A DNA stretch of 64,000 bases from Enterobacter kobei (GCF_018323985.1 NZ_AP024590.1:1674001-1738000); one strand, 5' to 3'; numbered from the stretch's first letter, positions 52,201 through 60,159 are shown. Made by a program: numbers and translations. Notes: generated by a model not told the origin, from the letters alone.

Positions 52201-52273
52201 GGTGACGCTGACCGTTTTACCCGCCGCGATGAGTCTGCTGATGCAGGCTGCCACGCGGCAGCAGAACGGCTAA
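49202..52273 (+). CDS. RND efflux pump, inner membrane transporter
   Basis: A 1023-residue proton-driven RND (AcrB/HAE-1-like) pump with twelve membrane segments and two large periplasmic loops (about residues 45-330 and 560-850). The membrane segment 4 motif GLLVDDAMITVEAM carries the two aspartates of the proton relay, and the conserved FFPASDRPELLVSLTLP follows segment 7. It differs much from AcrB and resembles the branch that works with a single lipoprotein adaptor, such as TriC-type pumps. Substrates could be drugs, detergents or other amphiphiles. It is the last gene of the module. Confidence 0.9.
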   Translation: MKPSFTSPRFNLSEWALAHQQLVTFFMLIVMAAGLLCYEQLPRNEDPAFTIKTAVVSAQWPGATVQDTVNQVTDTLEKKLQEIPYLDYVESNTRAGKTIIFVNLRDDTPPAKVADIWYQVRKKMQDTAPSLPAGVQGPAVDDEFDDTFGTIYGFTAEGFTPRELRERVEAVQRDLMSLPNVGKISLIGVQDDQLVLRFSPRQLAGMGLSLQQVSDALNAQNDVVPAGALRTESDNVAIRVSGALTSEAALRAITLNVNGRYIPLTDIATVRRETAEPPAPTFRVNGQPAIGLAISMASTGNMLDFGHALNARMNRVAQQLPQGIEMVKVADQSVVVSQAVSGFVRVLLEAVVIVLAVSFVSLGMRAGLVVAAAIPLVLAMTFIGMMLAGIGLQRISLGALIIALGLLVDDAMITVEAMVSRLEAGDSRARAATYAFKTTAFPMLTGTLVMIAGFIPVGFAASSAGEYCFTLFAVVLISLLCSWLVAVLFSPLIGTRLLPAQLTSHHGKNKKNWLMGGYQRLLRKVLRHRILTLAAALCLLGLAVVGTRFMQGEFFPASDRPELLVSLTLPANASQTETARQIDRLEQALVHNPQVDHFSSYVGAGAIRFYLPMDVLLDNENTAQVVVVAKDLAARDRLKKQLETLLAQRFSAIVTRVSPLELGPPVGWPIKYRITGPDYRRVQAIARSLASALGNSPATREVNLTVGEPERVITVEVNQTAARAAGVSSQSISRTLNAVWSGTAVTAVREGNRLTDVVLRADDSERQDIATLSGMLLTNDRGEKIPLRQVATLAWGVDDPIIWRRQRLPYITVQTDLAPGMRAEAVSQQLLPAVNTLRATLPPGYQIEEGGTVAESEKGNSSVYSVLPITVFVMLLLLMIQLQRFSRMLLALLMAPFGLPGIVLAMLPTHTPMGFVALLGIIALAGMIIRNAVILISEVDGNVDRGMTCEEAITQAAEHRARPILLTACAAILGMIPIAEQVFWGPMAYAIIGGLLVATVVTLTVLPAAMSLLMQAATRQQNG

Positions 52274-52398
52274 ACGGCGAAGGGCGGTGGAGTAAACATG
52301 TCGTTCCCTTTGACGACGACACGGACTTCACCGTTCTTGCTGACTAGTTCAGGCCGTCAACCCGTTCTCTCCCTAGCGGTAAAGCCCTGCATCGGCGG

Positions 52399-53124
52399 TT
52401 ACCAGGGCGCTCTGTTTTGATCAAAATAGAAACCCGCAGTCATGTCTGATTTTGCCTCTTCGGCCAGCCAGACAATACCTCTGGCCGCTTCCGCCACCGT
52501 TCTGTAGCCCGAATGTCCGTTAAAATCTGTGGCGGTGTAGCCGGGATCAACGGCATTCACGCTGATACCCTCAGCCTTCAACGCGTTAGCGAAAGCTACC
52601 GTAATGGCGTTGACCGCGGTTTTAGAGCTGGTGTACCCCATTGCCTGCACCCGGGAATAAGGATGATTTACATCAGAGACCCATTCCAGTGAGCCCAGCC
52701 CACTGCTGACCATGATTATTCTGGCGTTCGGCGCACATTTAAGCAGGGGAATAAACGCCTGGGTCACGCGGATAAGGCCAAAAACATTCGTATCATAGAC
52801 GGTCATAATGTCGTCAATAGGTTGCTCGCCAGGGGCAACATCATGCGCGCCTAAAATACCGGCATTGTTAATCAGCACATCCAGTTTTCCATCCTCACGT
52901 TGGATCCGCTGAGCGGCTTCTTCGATACTCTGCGTACTCGTCACGTCAATAATAATGAGCTGTGCGTCGATACCCTCTTTGGTCAGGCTGTCCACGGCTG
53001 ATTTACCCCGATCGTGGTCACGGCTACCCAGCCAGACCTTATATCCCAGTAAACCCAGCTCCCTGGCGGTTTCAAAACCAATGCTTTTGTTTGCACCTGT
53101 AATAAGAACGTTTTTGTTATTCAT
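52399..53124 (-). CDS. SDR-family NAD(P)-dependent oxidoreductase
   Basis: A 241-residue classical short-chain dehydrogenase. The coenzyme motif TGANKSIG is at residues 9-16, NNAG near residue 86, a catalytic serine in IIMVSSGLGSL and the YTSSK motif with Tyr and Lys. The carbonyl substrate cannot be told. It is divergent from a LysR-type gene 123 bases away, the usual arrangement of a regulated enzyme and its regulator. An AGGAAG ribosome site precedes the ATG. Confidence 0.88.
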   Translation of the reverse strand: MNNKNVLITGANKSIGFETARELGLLGYKVWLGSRDHDRGKSAVDSLTKEGIDAQLIIIDVTSTQSIEEAAQRIQREDGKLDVLINNAGILGAHDVAPGEQPIDDIMTVYDTNVFGLIRVTQAFIPLLKCAPNARIIMVSSGLGSLEWVSDVNHPYSRVQAMGYTSSKTAVNAITVAFANALKAEGISVNAVDPGYTATDFNGHSGYRTVAEAARGIVWLAEEAKSDMTAGFYFDQNRAPW

Positions 53125-53247
53125 GTTCGCTTCCTGATGATCGGTTGAGTGTGGTTTTTTTTAGTAAAAAGCGGCTTTTGTGTTTGGCATTTATAGCCTG
53201 CCTGATAGTGTTTGATAATCAGGCATAATGAGAACAGGCTGATCGAC

Positions 53248-54177
53248 ATGGCGAACAATAGCAGTGCGACGGGGATGGATAATCTGTCGGTTTTCATGGC
53301 GGTATTTAAGGAGAAAAGCTTTCGCACGGCGGCGAAGCAACTTGGTTTATCGCCATCGACCGTCAGCGAGAAAATATCTGCACTGGAACTGAGCCTTGGC
53401 GTGCCGCTTTTTACCCGCAGTACCCGCAGCGTCACGGCGACCGAGGCGGGCCAGGCCCTGGCCGGGCGCATTGCGCCCCTGCTCATGGAAATGAGAGCCG
53501 CCCTCAATGATGTTACGAGTACCCGGCAAATTTTACGCGGAGAACTGAAACTGAACGTCACGGGGGCAGTCATGGTGGACATACTGCCGCCTTTACTGGA
53601 CCGTTTTCTCTCGCGACATCCGCAAATCCGGGTAGAAATTATGGTCGAGGATCGTCTGGTGGATGCCATCGCTGCCGGCTGCGATGCGGGTATACGGTAC
53701 GGCGAACATCTGGCGAAAGATGTTATTGCCGTCCCCATCGGCCCCAGAATACAACGCTTAGCGCTGGCTGCCGCCCCCGCGTATCTCGCATCACGAGGCG
53801 CGATCGATCATCCTGCCGATCTCCTTGACCATGATTGCATACGCATGAAATTTTCGAGTGGTGTGCTGGTCCCGTGGCGGTTTGAATATCAAGGGGAAAC
53901 CATCAATGTTGATCATCCGGGCTATATCACTATCGGTGTAGACGGTGCCTCTGCGGCCATTGACCTTGCGCGATGGGGCAAGGGCGTTATCGCCACGTTT
54001 GAAAACTGGCTACAGCCTCATTTCAACAGCCGGGAACTTGAACCTGTCTTACCCCAATGGTGGCAAACCTTTGAAGGACCCTGGCTCTATTTTTCCAGCC
54101 GGTTTACCTCTGCGCCATTACGCGCATTTATTGATTTTCTCAGAGAGGAGCGAGAACAGGGTGCTGTGGCATCCTGA
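53248..54177 (+). CDS. LysR-family transcriptional regulator
   Basis: A 309-residue regulator of the LysR CrgA/YafC-type group. The helix-turn-helix is near residues 26-50 (SFRTAAKQLGLSPSTVSEKI), and the effector domain begins near residue 100 (GELKLNVTGAVMVDILPPLL). It probably controls the divergent SDR gene. The ATG at 53248 is preferred to an in-frame TTG 12 codons upstream; the ribosome site is weak in both cases. The effector is unknown. Confidence 0.87.
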   Translation: MANNSSATGMDNLSVFMAVFKEKSFRTAAKQLGLSPSTVSEKISALELSLGVPLFTRSTRSVTATEAGQALAGRIAPLLMEMRAALNDVTSTRQILRGELKLNVTGAVMVDILPPLLDRFLSRHPQIRVEIMVEDRLVDAIAAGCDAGIRYGEHLAKDVIAVPIGPRIQRLALAAAPAYLASRGAIDHPADLLDHDCIRMKFSSGVLVPWRFEYQGETINVDHPGYITIGVDGASAAIDLARWGKGVIATFENWLQPHFNSRELEPVLPQWWQTFEGPWLYFSSRFTSAPLRAFIDFLREEREQGAVAS

Positions 54178-54209
54178 TCTGCTTCATCCTGAGTAAGGAG
54201 ACAACAGAT

Positions 54210-54423
54210 ATGAAGATGATTGAAAGCGGCATTCGTGACGTAGAACAAGGTCAAAATGTGAAAGTGGTCATGCCGGTAAACCTCTATGAATGTAGGCTCG
54301 GCGATGATGTTTTCATCGGGCCATTTGTAGAAATACAAAAAGGATGCGTTATCGGTGACAAAACCCGTGCTGGTAAAAGGCGTATATGCTGGCAATCCCG
54401 CCAGGCTTTTGAGACATCTGTAA
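54210..54423 (+). pseudogene. Deleted hexapeptide-repeat acyltransferase gene
   Basis: The first 50 codons encode a clean left-handed beta-helix start, MKMIESGIRDVEQGQNVKV and then ECRLGDDVFIGPFVEIQKGCVIGDKTR. Straight after this the frame changes, and PVLVKGVYAGNPARLLRHL, the usual C-terminal end of the family, runs to a stop at 54423. The middle repeats and the catalytic histidine are missing, so this is an internally deleted, frameshifted remnant of a sugar or nucleotide-sugar acyltransferase. A good ribosome site (AAGGAG) is still present. Confidence 0.8.
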
Positions 54424-54483
54424 GCATTGCTTAAGCCTATTCTCAGCCCGGACGTATGCTCCTCAGAAGCCGATGGATGCCCG

Positions 54484-55221
54484 TTAAACACTAATTTGAT
54501 GACTGGTAAGCGTATTACTGACGTAGCGATGAATCATCAATGCAGGCGGATCATTAGCAGGAGGCACATTTTCTGTTCCAAACCAGACGGGATTTGCCGG
54601 GCAGACGGAGCCACAAATGTAGGCAGGTATGCCCGCAAAGAGGCCTGCTACTGGCCTGTGGACATGGCCTGAAGAAATGGCCATGATTCTTGCCGGGCGG
54701 CGTCTGATTAATTCCTCCATCTCAGTTAGCCCCCTGCACATCGTTTCATCCAGTGTCGGTATGCCAGATGAAAATACAGGGTGGTGCAAAAATAGAAATG
54801 ATGGGAGGCCGTGTGCGTCGCTAAGCTGCTTATCCAGCCATTCCAGATGGTCAGCGACACTGCCATAATCCTGGTTATCAATAGTTGAATCCAGACCAAT
54901 CAGTCGAATGCTGCCGATGTCCTGGCTTACATGCAGGGCCTCTCCGTAGGCATCGTGCACCCATTTGTTCTCACCCCAAATCGAACACATCTGACTGCGA
55001 TCGTCTGAGTTACCCGGTAGTATCAACGAAGGATAAGGTTGTTGATTTAAGCGGTCAGCTATTTGTTGATAACCTTCCTGCCAATGCCCATCCGTGAGAT
55101 CACCAGTAAGTATCAGGACATCCGGTTGCAAATGCGCAAGCCAGATGAGTACCTGATCGAACCGGTTCAGGTGATCATTTTCTGGTGCGGCGTGAATATC
55201 TGAAACCTGCGCTATCAGCAT
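54484..55221 (-). CDS. CpdA-like metallophosphoesterase
   Basis: A 245-residue calcineurin-like phosphoesterase of the class III cyclic nucleotide phosphodiesterase group. The metal motifs are visible in order: AQVSDIH (5-10), TGDLTDG (near 39), LPGNSDDR (near 68), FLFLHHPVF (near 142) and SSGHVHRP (near 184). The usual GNH[DE] motif reads GNSD here, so the catalytic histidine is replaced by serine, which could reduce activity or alter the mechanism. CpdA hydrolyses cAMP; the substrate here is not known. An AGGAGAT ribosome site lies before the ATG. Confidence 0.85.
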   Translation of the reverse strand: MLIAQVSDIHAAPENDHLNRFDQVLIWLAHLQPDVLILTGDLTDGHWQEGYQQIADRLNQQPYPSLILPGNSDDRSQMCSIWGENKWVHDAYGEALHVSQDIGSIRLIGLDSTIDNQDYGSVADHLEWLDKQLSDAHGLPSFLFLHHPVFSSGIPTLDETMCRGLTEMEELIRRRPARIMAISSGHVHRPVAGLFAGIPAYICGSVCPANPVWFGTENVPPANDPPALMIHRYVSNTLTSHQISV

Positions 55222-55346
55222 AACGATCTCCCAGGAGTAGGCTGCTTACAAAGTATCGCAAAGAAGCGGGCAATGGCTCAGTGCCAATGCTGACCGGTCG
55301 GCACAATGTCTGCTTTTTGCCCATCGGGGACATCGGCCAGCATATC

Positions 55347-55375
55347 CGTCTGCTTTGTGCCAGAAGCGGTCGTTG
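55347..55375. repeat. Short dispersed repeat, copy 1
   Basis: CGTCTGCTTTGTGCCAG AAGCGGTCG resembles the sequence at 62805-62828 (CGTCCGCTTTGTGCCAG GAGCGGAC). In this copy the arms no longer pair perfectly. A partial third version (TGTCTGCTTTTTGCC) lies some 45 bases upstream. It is of a kind of short hairpin repeat I have seen between enterobacterial genes. Confidence 0.45.
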
Positions 55376-55376
55376 T

Positions 55377-55814
55377 TTACCCACGAAGCCATGGAGTTAT
55401 TGTTAGCCCTGTGAGCAACCCTTCAGGGCTAAGCAGTCGAGTAACGGTTTGCCCCCAGGGCTCCATGCGGTTAGCTACCAACAGGTGATAACCTTTATCG
55501 CTCAAAATACGGGTAGCTGAATCGAGATCCTGTACTTCATATTCAATCCATCCCTGCGGTATTGGGTATTCGGCTGGCCACTGGTCAGCACCAAAACATG
55601 AATTTGCAGCCTGTGATAATGGCCAGACAGCAAAATGCTTTACGCCCTGCAACATACCCTCTTCCGATAGCAGGTAATCGCTGTTACCTTCCATGGGCTT
55701 CAGTGGCAGACCGAGTATCTGCACATAAAATTCGGCGCTGGATCCAGTATCCTGCGAGATGGGGCCAACACCTGCGACAAACAAGACTCCAATTCCCGGT
55801 AAATTCTGCAACAT
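55377..55814 (-). CDS. VOC-family protein (glyoxalase / bleomycin resistance fold)
   Basis: A 145-residue protein with the paired beta-alpha-beta-beta-beta modules of the vicinal oxygen chelate fold. The first module shows AEFYVQILGLPLKPMEGNSDYLLSEEGML, and the second shows GWIEYEVQDLDSATRILSDKGYHLLVANRMEPWGQTVTRLLSPEGLLTGLT. The metal-ligand pattern is not obvious, as is common in uncharacterised members. The gene is single, downstream of mipA copy 2 on the same strand but about 290 bases from it. The substrate is unknown. Confidence 0.8.
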   Translation of the reverse strand: MLQNLPGIGVLFVAGVGPISQDTGSSAEFYVQILGLPLKPMEGNSDYLLSEEGMLQGVKHFAVWPLSQAANSCFGADQWPAEYPIPQGWIEYEVQDLDSATRILSDKGYHLLVANRMEPWGQTVTRLLSPEGLLTGLTITPWLRG

Positions 55815-56100
55815 GTCTGCTTCCCTGATGGTCTGAAATTGAATCCTGAATGTATATCACAACTCACTGAATCACTACGCTAAATGGACATCTTAGTGCC
55901 AGATGAGCGGAATCCATCACGTCCAGTAAGGCTTGCTGAAGATGGCTATCAAAGCTTCTCCGCCCGTGCTTTCAGTTAAGTGGCAATAGAGGGTTGCGCA
56001 AGATTAACCGACTGAAACGCAGGCGTATATCGCGAACCCGGAGGACAGAATGTCTGTGCCGTGATCGCAGACAACCGCCAGGCGCCGGGACCTGTATTTA
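55815..56100. other. Intergenic region without supported gene
   Basis: About 290 bases between the VOC gene and mipA copy 2. No frame with a good start is seen. It should hold the VOC promoter and the end of the mipA transcript. I see no strong terminator. Confidence 0.5.
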
Positions 56101-56937
56101 TCAGAAGCGATAGGTCACTTTCAGGCTTCCCGTGGGTGACGATTTGCGCTGCACAATGGGGCTATTACGCGCATCGCCCGCCAGCTGCGTATAGCCGGCA
56201 TCGGCTACCACGCTCCAGCGTTCGGTGAAGTTGTGCGTCCAGTCGAGATTGAGTGACCAGGCATAGATCCCCGAACCGGCGTCATACTGCGTAAACCCCG
56301 ATGCGGCGGACTGCGGGGCGCTCACCCCGTAGTAGGTCTGCATATAATCGTTTGTCCCCCAACTGCTGGTCAGCGCCATAGTCACGCTATTTTTCGGCGA
56401 GTGATAAAGCGGGCTGACGATACCGACATGCAGCGCCGCGCCGTTGTCACGCTGGGAAAAGGGCACCTCAGCCTGCAATTGCGCACTCAGCCAGGGGGTG
56501 AAATTATACCCAAGGCCCACGACACCGAGCGCCGAGCCTTTTATATTGCCCATTCCACGTAAGTAGTCGCTGCCGTCGTTCATATCGTCGCTATCGACAT
56601 TGTGATCTTTACGGCCGGTGCGGTAGCTCAGCGCCGCGCTGTAATCGACGTTGCCAAGGTTGTTGCCATAACCGAGGCCGCGCGTCGAGCTGACAAAGAA
56701 GCCGTTACGCATCGAGTAATCGAGTACCAGCGCCGTCGAGACGCGGTTTTCATCGGAACCGGAATAGCGCGGTGCGACATCCACGCCGCCCCCTACGGTT
56801 AAACTGGTACGCAGGGGTGGTTCTGCCGCCAGTGTTGGGGTGGCGAGCAATGCCAGCAGCGCGCCCGGCAAGATTTTTTTCAGCGTGCGTCCCGCGAATG
56901 CAGGGAGGAACTTATGATGCGGTTCGGTGTTTCTCAT
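56101..56937 (-). CDS. MipA/OmpV-family outer membrane protein (copy 2)
   Basis: A 278-residue beta-barrel protein of the MipA/OmpV family, related to copy 1 at 44.8 kb: both share the APRYSGSDEN/NAPRYSGSDK motif, the RGLGYG/KGIGYD region, DDMNDGSDYLRGMGNIKG against DGSDTLKGMGNIKA, and an ending in a beta strand with terminal Phe. An N-terminal signal peptide ends near TLAAE at residue 39, after a charged start. It is divergent from a QseB-type regulator, repeating the arrangement of copy 1. The likely role is an envelope protein controlled by the neighbouring two-component system. Confidence 0.88.
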   Translation of the reverse strand: MRNTEPHHKFLPAFAGRTLKKILPGALLALLATPTLAAEPPLRTSLTVGGGVDVAPRYSGSDENRVSTALVLDYSMRNGFFVSSTRGLGYGNNLGNVDYSAALSYRTGRKDHNVDSDDMNDGSDYLRGMGNIKGSALGVVGLGYNFTPWLSAQLQAEVPFSQRDNGAALHVGIVSPLYHSPKNSVTMALTSSWGTNDYMQTYYGVSAPQSAASGFTQYDAGSGIYAWSLNLDWTHNFTERWSVVADAGYTQLAGDARNSPIVQRKSSPTGSLKVTYRF

Positions 56938-57078
56938 TAAATAAGTCCTTATGGAGTCATCTGATTACGAGTCACGCCTAGTTTGCATATCCACCCTAAA
57001 GTTCTCATGAGCCGAAAATGAAGAAAGCCTGAAGCGCGTAACGGTGAGATAAACCTGATAGATTTCAGTAACCGTTTT

Positions 57079-57096
57079 TTCTTCAGACGTTCTTCA
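57079..57096. promoter_or_regulatory. Direct repeat before the second response regulator
   Basis: TTCTTCA GACG TTCTTCA: two identical heptamers 11 bases from start to start, about 25 bases before the regulator start. The period matches OmpR/PmrA-type sites and the two other repeats in this window, although the sequence differs. It is a candidate autoregulatory site. Confidence 0.5.
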
Positions 57097-57120
57097 TTCA
57101 CGCCTGGTAACGTAACTATT

Positions 57121-57798
57121 GTGAAAATTCTACTTATTGAAGACGACCTCGATCTTGGCAACGGCGTACGTATTGCGCTGGCCGATCAAGGGTTAGACGT
57201 CATATGGGTTCGCCGCAAAGCGGATGCGCTGCATCAGCTCGATCTCTGCGTGCCGGAGCTTGTGTTACTGGATCTCGGGCTGCCCGACGGCGATGGCATG
57301 AGCCTGATGGCCGCGTTACGCCAGCGGCTTAACAGGATCCCGGTCATCATTCTGACCGCGCGAGGCACGTTGCAGGATCGTCTGGGCGGGCTGGATGCCG
57401 GAGCTGATGATTATTTGGTCAAACCCTTTGTGCTCGCCGAGCTGCTGGCGCGGGTGAGAGCCCTTGCGCGGCGCAGTTACGGTTTTGACAATGAGGTGAT
57501 CGACATTCGCGGGTTGTCCCTTCATGTGCCAACGCGGCGCGTGACGGTAAGCGCCCGTACGATTGAGTTGACGGCAAGCGAGTACGCGCTGCTTGAGACG
57601 CTACTGTTGCGCCCCGATCGCGTGGTGACACGCCGCTTTCTGGAAGAGCGGGTCTTCGGGGAAAAAGAGAATATGAGCAACACCCTCGATGTGCATATGG
57701 GCAATCTGCGTCGCAAAATTGGTGAAGGGTATGTGCGCACGGTGCGGGGCGTGGGGTATGTCATTGATACCGTTCCCATCGAGAAGAGGGAAGGGTGA
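57121..57798 (+). CDS. OmpR-family response regulator (QseB/PmrA-like)
   Basis: A 225-residue regulator. The receiver domain (1-115) has EDD at 7-9, phosphoacceptor Asp51 in LVLLDLGLPDGDG, Thr in ILTARGT and Lys in LVKPFVL. The C-terminal winged helix ends NTLDVHMGNLRRKIGEGYVRTVRGVGYVID. It starts with GTG after a region with a direct repeat. The kinase gene follows with an overlap. It probably controls the divergent mipA-like gene. Confidence 0.92.
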   Translation: MKILLIEDDLDLGNGVRIALADQGLDVIWVRRKADALHQLDLCVPELVLLDLGLPDGDGMSLMAALRQRLNRIPVIILTARGTLQDRLGGLDAGADDYLVKPFVLAELLARVRALARRSYGFDNEVIDIRGLSLHVPTRRVTVSARTIELTASEYALLETLLLRPDRVVTRRFLEERVFGEKENMSNTLDVHMGNLRRKIGEGYVRTVRGVGYVIDTVPIEKREG

Positions 57799-59186
57799 TG
57801 GGCACTTTCTGGCGCAGCCTGAAGGCCCCGACGCTGGCCCGGCGAATTATCATCGCCCAGATGCTGTTGCTTACGCTGCTATGGTTCCTCTTTCTCACCT
57901 TCATTTTGTGGGAGGACCTGCGCAGCCCGCCAATCCTCACCGGAAGTGAGACTTACGAAACCATCTTTACCATGGTCGATCATATGGATGATCGACCACA
58001 GGCGCGAACCGCCGTGCTGGAGTCCTTCAGCCGGGCGCTGCGGGAGGGGTATGGCGGCGGTGACGATCCCGCGCTCTCAATCAGTCTTATTGTGCGCAGG
58101 GATCACGCGATTATTTACTCCTCTGAAGGCGCGCCAACCGGGGTAACAAACAGTATCTATGGCAAGCTACAGAACCGCGAGAGCGAAGGGCGCAGCTGGA
58201 CCAGCCGTACCCTTAAATCAGCAAACGGCGATACAGAGGTCACGCTTGTCACACCTGCCGGCAGCTGGAACTTCTTTATCTACCTCAACTCGCGCGGCTA
58301 CTACATCTTGCCGTTGCTGGTCTGCATCCCGTTTCTGTTATTTCCCGCCTGGCTGTCGATCCGCATCGCCATGCGTCCCTGGAACAGGGTGGTCAGCGAG
58401 ATTGCTTTACGCACGCCGGAGGATCTGTCGCCCTTAAACGCCGTGCCAAAACATAAAGAGCTTCGCCAGATGGTAGATGCCATCAATGACTTTCTGGCGA
58501 GATTGCGGGAAAGCACGGAGAGGGAACGGGTGTTTATTGCCGATGCCGCTCACGAACTGCGCACCCCGCTGGCGGCGATGCGCATCAATGTTGAGGCGTT
58601 ACAGGGTTATATCAGCAGCGAGCGTCAACAGGCGTTGCTGGCAGGAATTATTCGTAGCAACAGCCGTGCGGCACGTCTCGTCAATCAGTTGTTGCTGCTG
58701 ATGCACAGCGAAGCGCGCACCGATACAGTGATGGCCCCCGTGCCGCTGACCTCGCTTATCCAGGATCGCATGGCGGCGCTGTCGCCGCTGGCCGCTGAAC
58801 GGCGGATTGAACTGGAGTTTTACGCGGATGATGAGTTTTACATCGACGGTGTCAGGGAGCGCCTGATGTCGCTGATTGATAACGTTATTGAAAATGCCAT
58901 TAAATACAGCCCGGAGGGCGGGCGGGTTGAGGTCGCAGTACGGACGTGTGATGCATTCACGCAGCTTCGCGTCTCTGATGCCGGGCCCGGTATCCCCGTT
59001 GAGCTGCGCGAACGTGTGTTTGACCGGTTTTTCCGCGATCCTAGCCAGATGCAGAGCGGCAGCGGGTTAGGGCTCTCCATCGTCAGGGCGGTGGCGCAGC
59101 AACATAACAGCCGCGTCGGCTTAAGCACCTCTGAAGAGGGGGGATTAGTGGTGACCGTTGAGTTTCCCCGCCACGCCATCGCTTAA
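57798..59186 (+). CDS. Sensor histidine kinase (QseC-type)
   Basis: A 462-residue inner-membrane kinase. It has membrane segments near residues 20-40 and 165-188 with a periplasmic domain of about 120 residues between, a HAMP region, the H-box FIADAAHELRTPLAAMRINVEALQG with His252, and ATP-binding boxes NVIENAIKYSPEGG, DAGPGIP and GSGLGLSIVRAVAQQH. The ATG at 57798 overlaps the last base of the regulator stop; a GTG one codon upstream is also possible. The signal sensed is unknown. Confidence 0.9.
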   Translation: MGTFWRSLKAPTLARRIIIAQMLLLTLLWFLFLTFILWEDLRSPPILTGSETYETIFTMVDHMDDRPQARTAVLESFSRALREGYGGGDDPALSISLIVRRDHAIIYSSEGAPTGVTNSIYGKLQNRESEGRSWTSRTLKSANGDTEVTLVTPAGSWNFFIYLNSRGYYILPLLVCIPFLLFPAWLSIRIAMRPWNRVVSEIALRTPEDLSPLNAVPKHKELRQMVDAINDFLARLRESTERERVFIADAAHELRTPLAAMRINVEALQGYISSERQQALLAGIIRSNSRAARLVNQLLLLMHSEARTDTVMAPVPLTSLIQDRMAALSPLAAERRIELEFYADDEFYIDGVRERLMSLIDNVIENAIKYSPEGGRVEVAVRTCDAFTQLRVSDAGPGIPVELRERVFDRFFRDPSQMQSGSGLGLSIVRAVAQQHNSRVGLSTSEEGGLVVTVEFPRHAIA

Positions 59187-59196
59187 CAAAAAAGAG

Positions 59197-59229
59197 CTGC
59201 TTTACGAAGCGTATCGGCTTCGTAAGCAG
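59197..59229 (+). terminator. Hairpin after the second kinase gene
   Basis: CTGCTTTACGAAGC, a 6 base loop and GCTTCGTAAGCAG pair with one bulged T, starting 10 bases after the kinase stop. The following sequence is TTTC, so termination is plausible but not certain. Confidence 0.6.
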
Positions 59230-59305
59230 TTTCACTCCCCGGAAAAAAGGAAAACGCTGGATAATATTTCTGGGCGCGCCTCTCTCTACCGCTCTCTCCA
59301 TCACA

Positions 59306-59575
59306 TTGTTTCCGCAGGCAGGCCTGGTGGTGGCTGTACTTTTGCTCTTTTCGGGGGTTTTTGCTCTGGTGATCCTGCGTGGCACAGAACCGCCAGGGGT
59401 GACAACGTCGCGCGCCACGACGGAAGAGGGGGCAGTCATCGGTATGAAAAGCGTGCAGCGACTGGCTTTGCTGATGGTGGGGATGGCCTTTAGCACTTTC
59501 ACACTCTGTAAAAGGCAATCGAATAAAAAACAGGGTTGGCACGTTTACACGTTAAACACCCCAGGGATTATCAAT
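59306..59575 (+). other. Open stretch encoding a hydrophobic segment before yceI-like gene
   Basis: The frame of the yceI-like gene stays open upstream into the kinase 3' flank, and encodes a membrane-like segment (FPQAGLVVAVLLLFSGVFALVIL). It also contains an internal ATG at 59444 (MKSVQRLALLMVGMAFSTFTL). I see no good ribosome site for either. It may be a small membrane protein, a remnant of a lost gene, or merely an untranslated leader. Confidence 0.25.
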
Positions 59576-60145
59576 ATGACGCGTATCGTGCCTGCCATCG
59601 CTCTCGGATTTCTGCTCAGCTCCTTTTCGTTATATGCCAGCCCGGTTGGCTACCGTATCAACGCCCAGGAGACCGCCATTACCCTCTCCTGGCAGGCATT
59701 TGGCGATATGTCACAGGCAAGGCTGGGAAATGTCACCGGGGATATTACGCTTAATGCCGGCAACGACAGCGATGACACTGTTCATGTCTCCATTCCGGTC
59801 GCGGGGCTCAATGCCTCTAACCCGCTGTTAAGCTGGCAGATGAAAAGTAGCCTCTTTTTTGACGCTGAACGCTACCCGAATATCACCTTCACCAGCAGCC
59901 GGGTGGTAGCGCTGGGCCAGGGGCACTATCGGATCCTGGGCACTCTGGCAGTGAAGAATATCGCGCGTCCGGTCATTCTGGATGCCTTACTGAATGATAA
60001 AACCACCAGGCCTGAGAACATTTCCCTGCATGCCTCAACCACCATTTCACGCTCTGCGTTCAATATGGCCAGTTTCGCGGCGCTGGTTGATGACCACGTG
60101 ACAATCAATATTGCGATTCAGGCCCGCCTGCACCGGGCCGTCTGA
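59576..60145 (+). CDS. YceI-family periplasmic protein
   Basis: A 189-residue member of the YceI family, lipocalin-like beta barrels that bind isoprenoid lipids in the periplasm. A signal peptide covers residues 1-22 (ending LYASP). The family pattern is clear: YRINAQETAITLSWQAFG at the start, FFDAERYPNITFTSSRV in the middle, and GTLAVKNIARPVILDALL followed by RSAFNMASF at the end. The ATG at 59576 with AGGGA upstream gives a proper signal peptide. It faces an operon with a cytochrome b561, its usual genetic partner, and is convergent with the anti-sigma gene. Confidence 0.87.
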   Translation: MTRIVPAIALGFLLSSFSLYASPVGYRINAQETAITLSWQAFGDMSQARLGNVTGDITLNAGNDSDDTVHVSIPVAGLNASNPLLSWQMKSSLFFDAERYPNITFTSSRVVALGQGHYRILGTLAVKNIARPVILDALLNDKTTRPENISLHASTTISRSAFNMASFAALVDDHVTINIAIQARLHRAV

Positions 60146-60159
60146 GCGCGCGCCTTTGG

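Noticed and set aside
52300..52425. A 41-codon frame after the RND pump gene
   Set aside because: No ribosome site, no recognisable motif, and it runs into the 3' end of the convergent SDR gene.
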